A DNA stretch of 64,000 nucleotides from Bryobacterales bacterium (GCA_020852175.1 JADZBH010000007.1:31737-95736); one strand, 5' to 3'. Numbered from the stretch's first letter, positions 16,396 through 26,066 are shown. Notes: generated from the letters alone by a model not told the origin. Made by a program: numbers and translations.

Positions 16396-18792
16396 ATGCT
16401 CCGTTTCGCGTGTGTGCTCGTGTTATCGGCGGTTGCCGCCGCGGCTGCCGGGATCGCCGATAAGACGGCCGGAATGAGCAGGTCCGACGGCCTCTTTCCC
16501 TATTATTGGGACGAGAAAGCAGGCAAGCTGTGGCTGGAGATTCCGAGGTTCAACGAGGAGTTCCTCTACTATGTTTCCCTGCCCGCCGGACTCGGGTCGA
16601 ACGACGTGGGGTTGGATCGCGGCAAGCTGAGCGACGAGCGCGTGGTGCGCTGGGAGCGGGTGGGTCCGCGCGTGCTGCTGGTGCAGTCGAACTACGGCTA
16701 CCGCGCGGTGACTGACAGCGAGGCCGAGCGCGTGGCCGTGGAGCAGTCCTTCGCGCGCAGCGTGCTGTGGGGCGGCAGGGTGGAGGCCGAAGAGGGCGGG
16801 CGCGTGCTGGTGGACGCCACCGGCCTGTTTCTGCGAGACGCCTTCGACGCCGTGGGTGCGTTGCGTCGTTCGCGGCAGGGCTCCTACCGGTTCGATGCCG
16901 AACGGTCTACCTTCTATCTGCCGCGAACGAAGAATTTTCCGCGGAATTCGGAAGTGGAAGTCACGGTGACCCTGGCGGGCGAACCGGCGGGGAGCTTCGT
17001 GCGCGCGGTGACGCCTGAACCGGGCGCCGTGACGTTGCGCGAGCATCACAGTTTCGTGGCGCTGCCCGGCGGCGGATTCGAGCCTCGTGAAGCCGATCCG
17101 CGCTCGGGTTTCGCCACCATGGGGTACATGGATTTTGGCACGCCCATCACGGAACCGATTCGCAAGCGGTGGATCGCGCGGCACCGGCTGACGCGCGACA
17201 AGCCCATCGTGTACTACCTGGACCGGGGAACGCCGGAACCCGTGCGGACGGCGCTTCTGACGGGGGCGCGGTGGTGGGCGCATGCGTTCGAGGCGGCGGG
17301 GTTCCCCGGAGGTTACCGCGTGGAGATGATGCCCGAAGGCGCCGATCCGATGGACGTGCGCTACAACATCATTCAGTGGGTGCACCGCTCGTCGCGCGGC
17401 TGGAGCTATGGCAACTCAGTGGTCGATCCGCGCACGGGCGAAATCCTGAAGGGACATGTCTCGCTGGGCTCATTGCGCGTGAGGCAGGATTATCTGATCG
17501 CCGAAGGGCTGCTCGCGCCGTATGAGATGGGCAAACCGGCGGATCCGCGCATGGAGCAAATGGCGCTTGCCCGGCTGCGGCAGTTGTCGGCGCACGAGGT
17601 GGGCCACACGTTGGGCTTGCAGCACAACTATGTCTCCTCGGCGGCGAACCGGGCCAGCGTGATGGACTACCCGCATCCGCTGGTGGCGTTGAACGCCGCG
17701 GGCGAGGTGACACTGGACGAAGCCTACGCCGAGGGCATTGGCGCCTGGGACAAGATGGCCATCCGATGGGGCTACGGCGAGAACACGGCGAAGCAGCGGA
17801 CGGAGATTATCGCCGGGGCCATTCGGGACGGCCTGCTGTTCCTGAGCGATGGGGACGCCCGCCCGCCGGGCAGCGCGCATCCGAGGAATCACCTGTGGGA
17901 CAACGGCGCCAACGCGGTGGACGAATTGAACCGGATGCTGTCCGTGCGAGCCAGGGTGCTCGAACGGTTCGGCGAGCGCGTGGTGCGCCAGGGGCAGCCC
18001 CTGGCCACGATCGAGGATGTGCTGGTTCCCGCGTTTCTGCTGCATCGCTACCAGGCCGAGGCGGCGGCAAAGGTGCTGGGCGGGCTTGACTACGTCTACG
18101 CGCTGCGCGGCGACGGGCAGACCGCACTGAAGCCCGTGCCGGCGGCGGAACAGCGGCGGGCCCTGGCGTCTCTGTTGCGGTCCGTCTCGGCGAACGCGCT
18201 GACACTGCCGGAAGAGCTGTTGCGGCAGATTCCGCCGAGGCCCCCCGGCTATGGCCGCACGCGTGAAAATTTCGCTGGCCGGACAGGGCTGACCTTCGAC
18301 GCTCTCAGCCCGGCCGAGGCGGCGTCCAATCTGGTGATGTCGCTCCTGTTCAACGGTCAGCGGGCGGCGCGGCTGGTGGAGCACCATGCCCGGCAGCCGG
18401 AGCAGCCCGGACTGCGGGAGATGATCGACGCCGTGACGATGGCCACCTGGGATGCGCCGCGCCAGCCCGGCCTGAAAGGACAGGTGCAGATCGTGACCGG
18501 TTATTCGGCGCTGCACCACCTGATGAGCCTGGCCGCCGATGAAGCCACCACGGCGCAGACGCGGGCCATCGCTCGTCTGGCGCTGAGCGATCTGGCGGTG
18601 CGATGGAAGGCCGCGGCCGCGAAGGATGCGTCGCGGAGGGCCGAGTATGCCTACGGCATTGAACTGATCGCGAAATTTAGAGAAAATCCCAAGGAGTTTT
18701 CCCCACGGCCGGCGCTGGAGCCGCCGCCGGGCCAGCCAATAGGAGAAACCGCATGCGACTGGGACACACCGCCCGCCTTTTCTGTACACTAG
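16396..18792 (+). CDS. Secreted zinc-dependent metalloprotease (metzincin-like, DUF5117/DUF4953 type)
   Basis: A 798-aa protein with a signal peptide (MLRFACVLVLSAVAAAAAG). The catalytic motif is SAHEVGHTLGLQHN at about residue 400 (HExxHxxGxxH), followed by the Met-turn-like ASVMDYP, as in metzincins. Upstream parts DGLFPYYWDEKAGKLWLEIP (first 20 residues shown), VVRWERVGPRVLL and KPIVYYLDRGTPEP are typical of the DUF5117-containing protease family found in Bacteroidetes and acidobacteria. The ATG at 16396 sits just after a TACAAT box; longer in-frame starts would overlap the ceramidase-like gene. The 3' end overlaps the next gene by 40 nt, so the two are probably co-expressed. Natural substrate unknown. 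Confidence 0.9.
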   Translation: MLRFACVLVLSAVAAAAAGIADKTAGMSRSDGLFPYYWDEKAGKLWLEIPRFNEEFLYYVSLPAGLGSNDVGLDRGKLSDERVVRWERVGPRVLLVQSNYGYRAVTDSEAERVAVEQSFARSVLWGGRVEAEEGGRVLVDATGLFLRDAFDAVGALRRSRQGSYRFDAERSTFYLPRTKNFPRNSEVEVTVTLAGEPAGSFVRAVTPEPGAVTLREHHSFVALPGGGFEPREADPRSGFATMGYMDFGTPITEPIRKRWIARHRLTRDKPIVYYLDRGTPEPVRTALLTGARWWAHAFEAAGFPGGYRVEMMPEGADPMDVRYNIIQWVHRSSRGWSYGNSVVDPRTGEILKGHVSLGSLRVRQDYLIAEGLLAPYEMGKPADPRMEQMALARLRQLSAHEVGHTLGLQHNYVSSAANRASVMDYPHPLVALNAAGEVTLDEAYAEGIGAWDKMAIRWGYGENTAKQRTEIIAGAIRDGLLFLSDGDARPPGSAHPRNHLWDNGANAVDELNRMLSVRARVLERFGERVVRQGQPLATIEDVLVPAFLLHRYQAEAAAKVLGGLDYVYALRGDGQTALKPVPAAEQRRALASLLRSVSANALTLPEELLRQIPPRPPGYGRTRENFAGRTGLTFDALSPAEAASNLVMSLLFNGQRAARLVEHHARQPEQPGLREMIDAVTMATWDAPRQPGLKGQVQIVTGYSALHHLMSLAADEATTAQTRAIARLALSDLAVRWKAAAAKDASRRAEYAYGIELIAKFRENPKEFSPRPALEPPPGQPIGETACDWDTPPAFSVH

Positions 18793-20963
18793 CCTGCGCC
18801 CTTGCCGCGCATGGTGAAAAACTGCCCACCGTGGCCAACGTGGAGTGGCAGCCCTTGGCGGCGCAAGCCGAACGAGTGGCGGCGGCCCTGGAACTGCTGG
18901 GAGACCCGTTGCCCGCCGCCGACCACGCCGCGCTGAAAGCGGCGAAAAGCGTCGAAGCCATTCAGGACATCCTCGACAAGCACTGCCTTGTGGGCGTGAA
19001 CATCAACCCGGAATCGCGCGTGAAGGTGCAGCAGGGCGAGGCCAGGGCGGAGTTGATGGAGCAGGGCTGGCGGACGTTCCTGGTCAAGGTCCACAACGAG
19101 GCGGGCATCACCGCCGTGCTGGCCGCGGAGTCTCCCAACGCCGGCCCGTTGGCCAACGCGAGCGCGGGTGTGGTGGGGCGGAAATGGATGGACATGCAGA
19201 TGTTCAACCGCCAGCCGCTGAAAGGCCACCTGTCGGGGCTGGAGGTGGAGTACCGGATTCTTCAAATCTATGCGAAGGATGCCGGCAAACGCGAGGGGAA
19301 GCTCTTGTTCGATGTCGGCCAGGGCACGCAGGACCTGGGTTTTCGCAGCGAGGCCGACATCCTGTTCACGTCGAAAGCGGCCGCCAAGGTGACGTTTCGC
19401 GTGCTGGACTGGGATAACCGGCCGGCGACGGCGGGATTCGAGATCCGCGACGAAAAGGCGCGCGTGTACCCGTCGCAGGCCAAACGGCTGGGCGGCGACT
19501 TCTTCTTTCATCCGCAGGTGTACCGGGCGAGCGGCGAATCGGTGAACCTGCCTCCGGGACGCTACACGGTGAAGTATTCCCGCGGGCCCGAATATCGCGG
19601 CGGGACGCAACAACTGGTGGTAAGCGAGAAGCCGATGGAGGCCACATTCCGCCTGGAGCGTTGGATCGATCCGGCGAAACTGGGCTGGTATTCGGGCGAC
19701 CATCACATTCACGCCGCCGGATGCGCGCATTATGAACGGCCCACCGAGGGCGTCTATCCGCAGGACATGATGCGGCACGTGATGGGCGAAGACCTGAAAA
19801 TCGGCAGCGTACTGACGTGGGGTCCGGGCTGGTACTTCCAGAAGACCTTTTTCGAGGGCAAGGACAACGCGGTTTCCACGAAGGATTACAAGATTCGCTA
19901 TGACGTGGAGGTAAGCGGGCATCCGTCGAGCCACACCGGCCACCTGGTGCTGCTGGGCTTGAAGGAACAGGATTTTCCAGGCACGCACCGCATTGAAGAC
20001 TGGCCGTCCTGGGGCGTTCCGATTCTGAAATGGGCCAAGGGCCAGAACGCCGTGACCGGCTACGCCCACTCGGGCTGGGGCCTGGTGATTCCCGAGCCTC
20101 CGGGCGAGGTGAAGCGGCTGAGTTACGCGCCGATGCCCTTCGACGGCATTGGAGCCAACGAATACATCGTGAGCGTGGCGCATGGCGCGGCGGATTTCAT
20201 CTCCACCGTCGATACGCCGTGGCCCTACGAGTTGACCATCTGGTATCACACGTTGAACTCAGGCTACCGGACGCGCATCAGCGGCGAAACGGACTTCCCC
20301 TGCATATACGGCGAGCGCGTGGGGCTGGGGCGCAGCTATGTGAAGCAGAAGGCGCTGGACTATGCCGATTGGGTGCAGGGCATCAAGGAAGGCCGCAACT
20401 ACGTCAGCGACGGCCGCAGCCACATTCTCGATTTTCAAGCGGGCAGCGTCGCGATGGGCATGAACGGCAGCGAAATCGTCATGGCCAAACCGGGCGGCGT
20501 GCGCGTGAAGGCGAAGGTGGCGGCGCTGCTGGACGGGTCGCCCGACACCGCCATTCGCGGGCTGCGCGTGGACGAAAAGCCATTCTGGCACATCGAGCGG
20601 GCGCGGCTGGGGGCCTCGCGCAAGGTGCCCGTGGAGTTGATCGTGAACGGCGAACCGATGGCGCGGCGCGAGATCGAAGCCGATGGATCGATTCAGGAGG
20701 TCGTCTTCGACGCCCAGATCGACCGGAGTTCGTGGATCGCGCTGCGCATTCTACCCAGTTCGCACACGAACCCGGTGTGGGTGACGGTGGGAGGCAAGCC
20801 GGTGCGCGAGCGGCGCAGCATCGAATGGGCGCTGGACGCGGTGGACCGCTGTTACCGCCAGAAAATCGGGCGCATCCGGTTGCCGGAGCAGGGCGCGATG
20901 ACGAACGCGTATGAGTTCGCCAAGGAGCAGTACAAGGCGCGGCTGCAAGAGGCGCGGCAATAG
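18753..20963 (+). CDS. CehA/McbA family metallohydrolase (PHP-like), exported
   Basis: A 736-aa protein with a short signal peptide (RLFCTLACALAAHG). The family motif GWYSGDHHIHAAG is at about residue 310, with metal-binding His residues. Further conserved stretches are HTGHLVLLGLKEQ, GYAHSGWGL and ETDFPCIYG. CehA/McbA proteins are metal-dependent phosphoesterase-like hydrolases; some open carbamates, many are uncharacterised. The N-terminal third (residues 30-290) is beta-rich and has FEIRDEKARVYPSQA and LPPGRYTVKYSRG, like carbohydrate or surface-binding modules. AATAGGAGAAACCGC precedes the ATG inside the protease gene, supporting translational coupling. An apparent terminator follows at 20979. 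Confidence 0.87.
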   Translation: MRLGHTARLFCTLACALAAHGEKLPTVANVEWQPLAAQAERVAAALELLGDPLPAADHAALKAAKSVEAIQDILDKHCLVGVNINPESRVKVQQGEARAELMEQGWRTFLVKVHNEAGITAVLAAESPNAGPLANASAGVVGRKWMDMQMFNRQPLKGHLSGLEVEYRILQIYAKDAGKREGKLLFDVGQGTQDLGFRSEADILFTSKAAAKVTFRVLDWDNRPATAGFEIRDEKARVYPSQAKRLGGDFFFHPQVYRASGESVNLPPGRYTVKYSRGPEYRGGTQQLVVSEKPMEATFRLERWIDPAKLGWYSGDHHIHAAGCAHYERPTEGVYPQDMMRHVMGEDLKIGSVLTWGPGWYFQKTFFEGKDNAVSTKDYKIRYDVEVSGHPSSHTGHLVLLGLKEQDFPGTHRIEDWPSWGVPILKWAKGQNAVTGYAHSGWGLVIPEPPGEVKRLSYAPMPFDGIGANEYIVSVAHGAADFISTVDTPWPYELTIWYHTLNSGYRTRISGETDFPCIYGERVGLGRSYVKQKALDYADWVQGIKEGRNYVSDGRSHILDFQAGSVAMGMNGSEIVMAKPGGVRVKAKVAALLDGSPDTAIRGLRVDEKPFWHIERARLGASRKVPVELIVNGEPMARREIEADGSIQEVVFDAQIDRSSWIALRILPSSHTNPVWVTVGGKPVRERRSIEWALDAVDRCYRQKIGRIRLPEQGAMTNAYEFAKEQYKARLQEARQ

Positions 20964-20978
20964 CGCATGCGCGAAAGG

Positions 20979-21003
20979 AACGGGGCCCCAGTGGAGCCCC
21001 GTT
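20979..21003. terminator. Hairpin between convergent CehA-type gene and P5C dehydrogenase gene
   Basis: AACGGGGC, a 9-nt loop, then GCCCCGTT: a perfect 8-bp stem. No long T run follows on either strand. Its place between two convergent genes suits a bidirectional terminator. The remaining DNA to 21094 holds a short palindrome (CAGGTTTGAACCTG at about 21015) and no ORF. Confidence 0.55.
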
Positions 21004-21094
21004 GCCGTGTCACTCAGGTTTGAACCTGTGTTTGGTACTTCTTGGTCCCCTTCTGATCGGGGTCAGTTAACAGCGTAGCAGATGCCGGGAGCCG

Positions 21095-22663
21095 TCAGCC
21101 GGGCAGGCGCTCGGCGATGGCCTTGGCCTGCATGTATTGGAGCAGGTAATCGGGGCCTCCAGCCTTGGAATCGGTGCCGGACATGTTGAACCCGCCAAAG
21201 GGGTGGCAGCCAACCATGGCGCCGGTGCACTTGCGGTTGAGATAGAGATTACCGGCGAAGAACTCATCCTCGGCGCGGCGGAGGAGCGCGGGATCGGAGG
21301 AATAGACGGCGCCCGTGAGGCCATACTCGGTGTCGTTGGCGAGCGCGAGGGCGTGGTCGAAGCCGCGAGCCCGCGTCACGGCCAGAACTGGTCCGAAAAT
21401 CTCCTCGCGGAAGATAACCGCGGAGGGTTCGACACCGGCGATGACCGTGGGCTGAATGAAGTGCCCGTCCAGACCCGGCACGGCGGAGCCGCCGCTGATC
21501 AACCGCCCCTCCTTCTTCCCTTGTTCGATGTAGCCGAGGATAGTTTGTTTGGCCCGCGCGTTGATGACGGGGCCCACGGCGAAGCCAGGGTCCTCGGCGG
21601 GCCCTACCGTGAGCCGCGCGGCTCCGGCCTCGATGCGCCCGATGAGAGCGTCGTAAACCCGGTCATCGACGATGGCTCGCGAGCAGGCCGAGCACTTCTG
21701 CCCCTGATAGCCGAAGGCTGAGGCGAGGATGCCCGAGGCGGCGGCATCCAGATCGGCGTCCGCCGCGACGATAATGGCATTCTTCCCGCCCATCTCGGCG
21801 ATGACCCGTTTCATCCAGATCTGGCCGGGAACGGGTTGCGCGGCGAGTTCATTGACGTGCAGGCCAACGGCCTTGGAGCCGGTGAAACTGATGAATCGCG
21901 TCTTGGGGTGAGAAACCAGCGTGTCGCCCACCGCCGCGCCGGGGCCCGGCAGAAACTGGTAGGCTCCGCCAGGGAAGCCCGCCTCGGCGAGCGCCTCGAC
22001 GAACATCGCGGCGACGGTGGGGGTGTCCGAACTGGGCTTGATCACCACCGTGTTGCCGGCCACGAGCGCGGCCGCGGTCATCCCGGCCAGAATGGCCAAG
22101 GGAAAATTCCAGGGCGGTATGATGATGCCCACGCCGAGAGGAATGTAGCGCAGGTGGCCGCGTTCGCCGGGCATTTGCAATAACGGTTCCGGCGAGGCAT
22201 GGCGCAGCATGAGACGGGCGTAATAGCCGCAAAAATCGATCGCCTCGCTCGTGTCGGCTTCGGCTTCCGCCCAACTCTTTCCCGCTTCGAAGACAAGCCA
22301 CGCGTTGAATTCGAGTTTGCGGCGCTTCAGGATGCCGGCACAGCGCAGCAACAGCCGGACACGCTCTTCGGCAGGCGTACGGGACCACGACGGGAAAGCG
22401 GCAGAGGCGGCTTCGATGGCGTTCCTGGCGTCGTCGGGCGCACCCTTCCCGTGCTGTCCGATGAGTTCGGAGGGGCGGGAAGGGTTGAACGAAGCGAAGG
22501 CGCCGCCCGTATCGCGGAAGCTGCCGCCGATCCAGGGCCGGTATGTCCGGCCGAGACGCCCGCGCACGCCCGCCAGCGCGTCCTGCATGGCCTCCCTCGC
22601 CGCGGACTGCGAGAAGTCCGTGTAAGGTTCATTGCGGAACGGCGGCAGGCCGGCGGGTGTCAC
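21095..22663 (-). CDS. rocA: 1-pyrroline-5-carboxylate (L-glutamate gamma-semialdehyde) dehydrogenase
   Basis: A 522-aa aldehyde dehydrogenase of the RocA/PruA type, converting glutamate semialdehyde to glutamate in proline breakdown with NAD. Evidence: N-terminal NEPYTDFS (substrate arm), YRPWIGG, GVGIIIPPWNFPLAILAGM, FTGSKAVGLHV, VIAEMGGKNAIIV with the catalytic Glu, and GYQGQKCSACSR with the nucleophile Cys (about 325). These match P5C dehydrogenases rather than other ALDHs. The start is a GTG at 22663. No proline dehydrogenase gene is in the window. The small YtxH gene ends 10 nt upstream on the same strand. Confidence 0.92.
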   Translation of the reverse strand: MTPAGLPPFRNEPYTDFSQSAAREAMQDALAGVRGRLGRTYRPWIGGSFRDTGGAFASFNPSRPSELIGQHGKGAPDDARNAIEAASAAFPSWSRTPAEERVRLLLRCAGILKRRKLEFNAWLVFEAGKSWAEAEADTSEAIDFCGYYARLMLRHASPEPLLQMPGERGHLRYIPLGVGIIIPPWNFPLAILAGMTAAALVAGNTVVIKPSSDTPTVAAMFVEALAEAGFPGGAYQFLPGPGAAVGDTLVSHPKTRFISFTGSKAVGLHVNELAAQPVPGQIWMKRVIAEMGGKNAIIVAADADLDAAASGILASAFGYQGQKCSACSRAIVDDRVYDALIGRIEAGAARLTVGPAEDPGFAVGPVINARAKQTILGYIEQGKKEGRLISGGSAVPGLDGHFIQPTVIAGVEPSAVIFREEIFGPVLAVTRARGFDHALALANDTEYGLTGAVYSSDPALLRRAEDEFFAGNLYLNRKCTGAMVGCHPFGGFNMSGTDSKAGGPDYLLQYMQAKAIAERLPG

Positions 22664-22673
22664 GGCGGTGTGG

Positions 22674-22934
22674 TTAGCCCTCCACCATGCGGCGGCCGCG
22701 ATCGAACAGGTCGGCGGCCTCGTCGGCGATCTGGCGGCCCTTGTCGTACAGGTGGCGGCCCTGATCCATCAGGTCGCGGCCCTTCCCGCTGAGCTTCTCG
22801 CGGCCTTCGTTCGCCTTGTCGCGAATCCTGCGGCGGGTTTCCTCGCCGGAGTTCGGAGCGAACAACAGTGAGATGGTCGCGCCCAAGGCCACGCCCGCCG
22901 TGAACCAAATCAATTTCGAATTGTCCGAAGCCAT
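22674..22934 (-). CDS. YtxH domain small membrane-anchored protein
   Basis: An 86-aa protein with one membrane segment (LIWFTAGVALGATISLLFAP, residues 8-27) followed by GEETRRRIRDKANEG and a long charged helix, the YtxH (general stress protein) layout. GAGGAGAA before the ATG at 22934 fixes the start; a longer frame from 22955 lacks this. It is 10 nt upstream of the P5C dehydrogenase gene, likely the same transcript. Function unknown; homologues are stress-associated. Confidence 0.8.
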   Translation of the reverse strand: MASDNSKLIWFTAGVALGATISLLFAPNSGEETRRRIRDKANEGREKLSGKGRDLMDQGRHLYDKGRQIADEAADLFDRGRRMVEG

Positions 22935-23043
22935 AGAACCAGTTCTCCTCATCATCCGAATCAGCCCGCCGCACGGCCGGTTTCCCGGCCGGAGCCGGCG
23001 CCCAACTCAATTGTAGATCCGTGAATTGCGATACGGTGAAGAC

Positions 23044-23541
23044 ATGAACAACCAAGCTGAGTGGGTTGTGGTTTTCCGATCCATGGACTCGTCGGCGCGC
23101 CAGGACGCGCAGGATGCGTTGGATGTGCTGCGGGAAACCGGATTTGACGCGGAACTGTTGGACGATTCCGGGGCCGACGCGCCTCCGGGCAGTTACTCCG
23201 TACGCGTGCCGGCGCGGGATGAGGCGGCGGCGCTGGCCGCGTTGAACGCCGCCGGAGAAGACGTGCCGCCCGCCGGACCGGGCGATCCTTCCGACAGCAT
23301 GGACCTTGTGACGGTATTCGAGGGCCAGAGCACGACGGCCGAGTTGGAAGCGATGTCGATCGAGGCCGTATTGAAGGCCAACGGCGTGCCGTGTGTCGTG
23401 CAAAGCGCCTCCGAGATTCCTACGCTGCCGTTTGAAGTGTTGGTGCCCAAGCGGTATGTGGAGCTTGCGCTGGCGCTGCTGGCCGAGGCGCGTGCGGCGG
23501 GCCCGGAGGCCGCCGAACAGGCACAGGCCGACGCCGGCTAA
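23044..23541 (+). CDS. DUF2007-like protein, two tandem ferredoxin-like halves
   Basis: A 165-aa acidic protein with two similar halves: WVVVFRSMDSSARQDAQDALDVL...GFDAEL (residues 6-75, shown with gaps) and DLVTVFEGQSTTAELEAMSIEAVLKANGV (split: DLVTVFEGQSTTAE, IEAVLKANGVPCVV). Both resemble the small 'putative signal transducing' DUF2007 fold, ending in a strand such as FEVLVPKRYVELALALL. No export signal. The ATG at 23044 has a TACGGT -10-like box 6 nt upstream. Its TAA stop overlaps the stop of the convergent comEC gene. Molecular role unknown. Confidence 0.75.
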   Translation: MNNQAEWVVVFRSMDSSARQDAQDALDVLRETGFDAELLDDSGADAPPGSYSVRVPARDEAAALAALNAAGEDVPPAGPGDPSDSMDLVTVFEGQSTTAELEAMSIEAVLKANGVPCVVQSASEIPTLPFEVLVPKRYVELALALLAEARAAGPEAAEQAQADAG

Positions 23542-26066
23542 TACGCCAACTGCCGGCTGAACAACGGCGGTTCGTGCACGGGCCGGCGCCGTGTTTCCAC
23601 CGTCAGCCGCCGGCCATCGCTACGCACCGTGACAAGCCCGTCCCGGTCCGTGCGCAGTACGCGCACGCCTCGTGCGGCCAAGCGCTCGACCGTCTCCGGA
23701 TGCGGATGGCGAAACCGGTTGTCCTGGCCGGCGGAGATAACGGCGAACACCGGACGTACGGCCTCGACCATCCACGGCGTCGAGGAGGTGCGGCTGCCGT
23801 GGTGGCCCACCTTGAGCACGTCGGCGCGCAGTTGTCCCGGTTCCAGCGTGAGACGGTTCTCCACCTGCCGCTCGGCGTCGCCGGTGAGCAAAAAGGCGTG
23901 CCGGCCAAAGCGGGCGCGCAACACCAGCGAGTCGTTGTTTTCCGCCTTGCCGCCCTGGCGCGTCTCCTCGGGCGAAAGCACGTCCAACATGGCTCCGGAC
24001 CATTCCAGGCGGTCTCCAGCGCGCGGCGTGACGACCGCGACGCCAAGTTCAGCGGCCGTTCTCAGCAGGCGTTGGAAGCTCTCCAGTTCCGGCATCGCCG
24101 TGACCCATAACTGGCGCGGCGCGAAGTTCCGTAGAATCGCCTCGATGCCACCCATATGGTCCTGGTCGGCGTGCGTCACTGCCACGATGTCGAGACGTTG
24201 CAGACCGCGCGACCAGAGATAAGGCGAGACGACATCCTCTCCAATTTCCAGGCGGGACGCCATGCCATCGATCGCGGGCAGCCCGCCTCCGTCGATCAAC
24301 ATGGTGGCGCCCCCCGGGGCCGCCAGAAGCAGGCTCTCGCCCTGCCCCACGTCGACGGCGGTGAGTTCCAGCACTCCGCTCTCGATACGTGGAGCGAACG
24401 GATGGACCGTCATGATGGCGAGCAGCGCAACGGTGAGCGCCGCCGGCACGGACCAGAGCCGGCCACGCCTGTGCAAGGCCCAGGACGTGCAGCTGAAAGC
24501 CGCCGCGGCGGCCAGCAGCAGCCACAGCGGAGCATCGGGAATGCGCGGCGCCGGGTCGCGCGAGGAGAGCCAACGGGCCAGCGTGTGCGCGAACGTGATC
24601 AGGAACTTGGTGGCGCGAACCAGTGGCGCGAAGCCGGTGAGCAGAGCGAGCCCCCCGGCGGGGACCGACGCGGTCATCAGAGGAGTGACGATGAGGTTGG
24701 CCAGGAACCCCGAGACGGGAGCACGATGGAAGAAGAAGATCATCGGCGCCATGAGCGCGGCCTGCATGACGGAACTCACCAGAACCATCTCGCCCAGGAA
24801 CGTGACGCCGCGCCCCAGGACGGAGACCGTGCGAAGCACGCGGGCGCGAGGGATGCCGTGGCGAAGATCGAGCAGACGGGCGGCCAGTTGCAGTTCGATG
24901 CCAAGCGAGGCGGCCTGCCGGGGCCATTGAAAATCGACGGCGTTGTGTGTGAGACGGGCGAAGACCGCACGGTAGGGCCGGAGCGTGCGCGCCGCCAGCG
25001 GTCCGGCGGCCACGCCCAGAATTCCCACGGCAAGAAAGGAAAGCTGGAAGCTGGCTTCGAAAAGCTGGCTCGGATCGGCGCAGAGAAAGACGAAGCCGGT
25101 GAGCGCCAGCAGGTTGACCAGCGCCGCGCGGCGATGAAACAGCCCGCCCAACAGGAAGAACACCGTGCCTCCGGCGGCCCGCAGCACGGGTGCGCCCGCG
25201 CCACACAAAAGCGCGTAAAACCAGACCAAAATCGAAACGGCGGCAAGCCGGAACAGCGGGTGGCCCGGGAACAGGCGCAGCAGGAACAGCATCGCCGTGC
25301 TCAGGGCGGTGATGTGCAGACCGGAGATCACCAGCACGTGATAAGTGGCGGTGCGTCGGAACTCGTCGCTCCAAATGGGGTCCAGACGGGAACCGTCGCC
25401 CAACAGGGCGGCGCGCAGGACGCCGCTGATGCGCGGGTCGCTGCCAAAACGCTCGTCCACGGCGCGCAACGCGCGCGTGCGCACCCCGGAGATCCATGCC
25501 TGTGGACGTGAACCGCAGAAGCCGGGAAGTACCCGCACGCCGCTGGCGCCGGTGATGGAACCGAGCCAGAAGACCTCACGGCGGGCCAGGTAGCCCGCGT
25601 AGTCGAAGGAGCCGGGGTTTTCGAAGTTGCGGGGCGCTCGAAAGCGGGCGTCCACCTCCACTCGCTGGCCATACTCGAGCAGCGGCGGCGTTTCACCCTG
25701 GCGCAAATACAGGTTCATGCGCGCGCGTGCGTGCGGGGCGAGTTCGAGCAAAAACTGGGCTCGACCGCCGGACCATGCCGGCGATTCGACGACGCAGCCT
25801 TCCGAAACCACGGTTTCATTCGGTTCGACGTCCATGACGGGCGGGGGCAGGTTCCGATTGTGGGTTTCCACGGAGGCGCCCAGCCAGAGGGCGGCCGACG
25901 CCGCGGCCAAGGGCAGAACGCGCCTGGCTCGAAAGCGCGCCAGAAGCGCCAGCATGAGGCTCAAAACCAACGCTGCGGCGCACTCGCGCGGAGCCGGCAG
26001 CAGTCCTCGGGAAAGGACAATTCCGGCGGCCAGGGAGAGAAACGGAATCAACACCGGCGCCTGCAC
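23538..26066 (-). CDS. comEC: ComEC/Rec2 DNA uptake channel and nuclease domain
   Basis: An 842-aa three-part protein: N-terminal membrane segments and a DUF4131/OB-like periplasmic part (VVSEGCVVESPAWSG ... YGQRVEVDARF), a Competence membrane core (TYHVLVISGLHITALS), and a C-terminal metallo-beta-lactamase domain. The last has THADQDHMGGIEAIL, FLLTGDAERQVE and LKVGHHGSRTSS, so the metal site looks intact. Known family role: transport of one DNA strand across the inner membrane in natural transformation. GAGGAG 8 nt before the GTG at 26066 favours it over the GTG at 26087. No other com gene is in the window. Confidence 0.92.
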   Translation of the reverse strand: MQAPVLIPFLSLAAGIVLSRGLLPAPRECAAALVLSLMLALLARFRARRVLPLAAASAALWLGASVETHNRNLPPPVMDVEPNETVVSEGCVVESPAWSGGRAQFLLELAPHARARMNLYLRQGETPPLLEYGQRVEVDARFRAPRNFENPGSFDYAGYLARREVFWLGSITGASGVRVLPGFCGSRPQAWISGVRTRALRAVDERFGSDPRISGVLRAALLGDGSRLDPIWSDEFRRTATYHVLVISGLHITALSTAMLFLLRLFPGHPLFRLAAVSILVWFYALLCGAGAPVLRAAGGTVFFLLGGLFHRRAALVNLLALTGFVFLCADPSQLFEASFQLSFLAVGILGVAAGPLAARTLRPYRAVFARLTHNAVDFQWPRQAASLGIELQLAARLLDLRHGIPRARVLRTVSVLGRGVTFLGEMVLVSSVMQAALMAPMIFFFHRAPVSGFLANLIVTPLMTASVPAGGLALLTGFAPLVRATKFLITFAHTLARWLSSRDPAPRIPDAPLWLLLAAAAAFSCTSWALHRRGRLWSVPAALTVALLAIMTVHPFAPRIESGVLELTAVDVGQGESLLLAAPGGATMLIDGGGLPAIDGMASRLEIGEDVVSPYLWSRGLQRLDIVAVTHADQDHMGGIEAILRNFAPRQLWVTAMPELESFQRLLRTAAELGVAVVTPRAGDRLEWSGAMLDVLSPEETRQGGKAENNDSLVLRARFGRHAFLLTGDAERQVENRLTLEPGQLRADVLKVGHHGSRTSSTPWMVEAVRPVFAVISAGQDNRFRHPHPETVERLAARGVRVLRTDRDGLVTVRSDGRRLTVETRRRPVHEPPLFSRQLAY

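Noticed and set aside
15017..21003. A biosynthetic or defence gene cluster among the hydrolases
   Set aside because: No carrier protein, nuclease, methylase or sensor-effector pair is present; the genes are ordinary hydrolases.
21012..21030. CAGGTTTGAACCTG resembles a tRNA T-arm
   Set aside because: No acceptor, D or anticodon arm can be drawn around it; it is a simple palindrome in the convergent gap.
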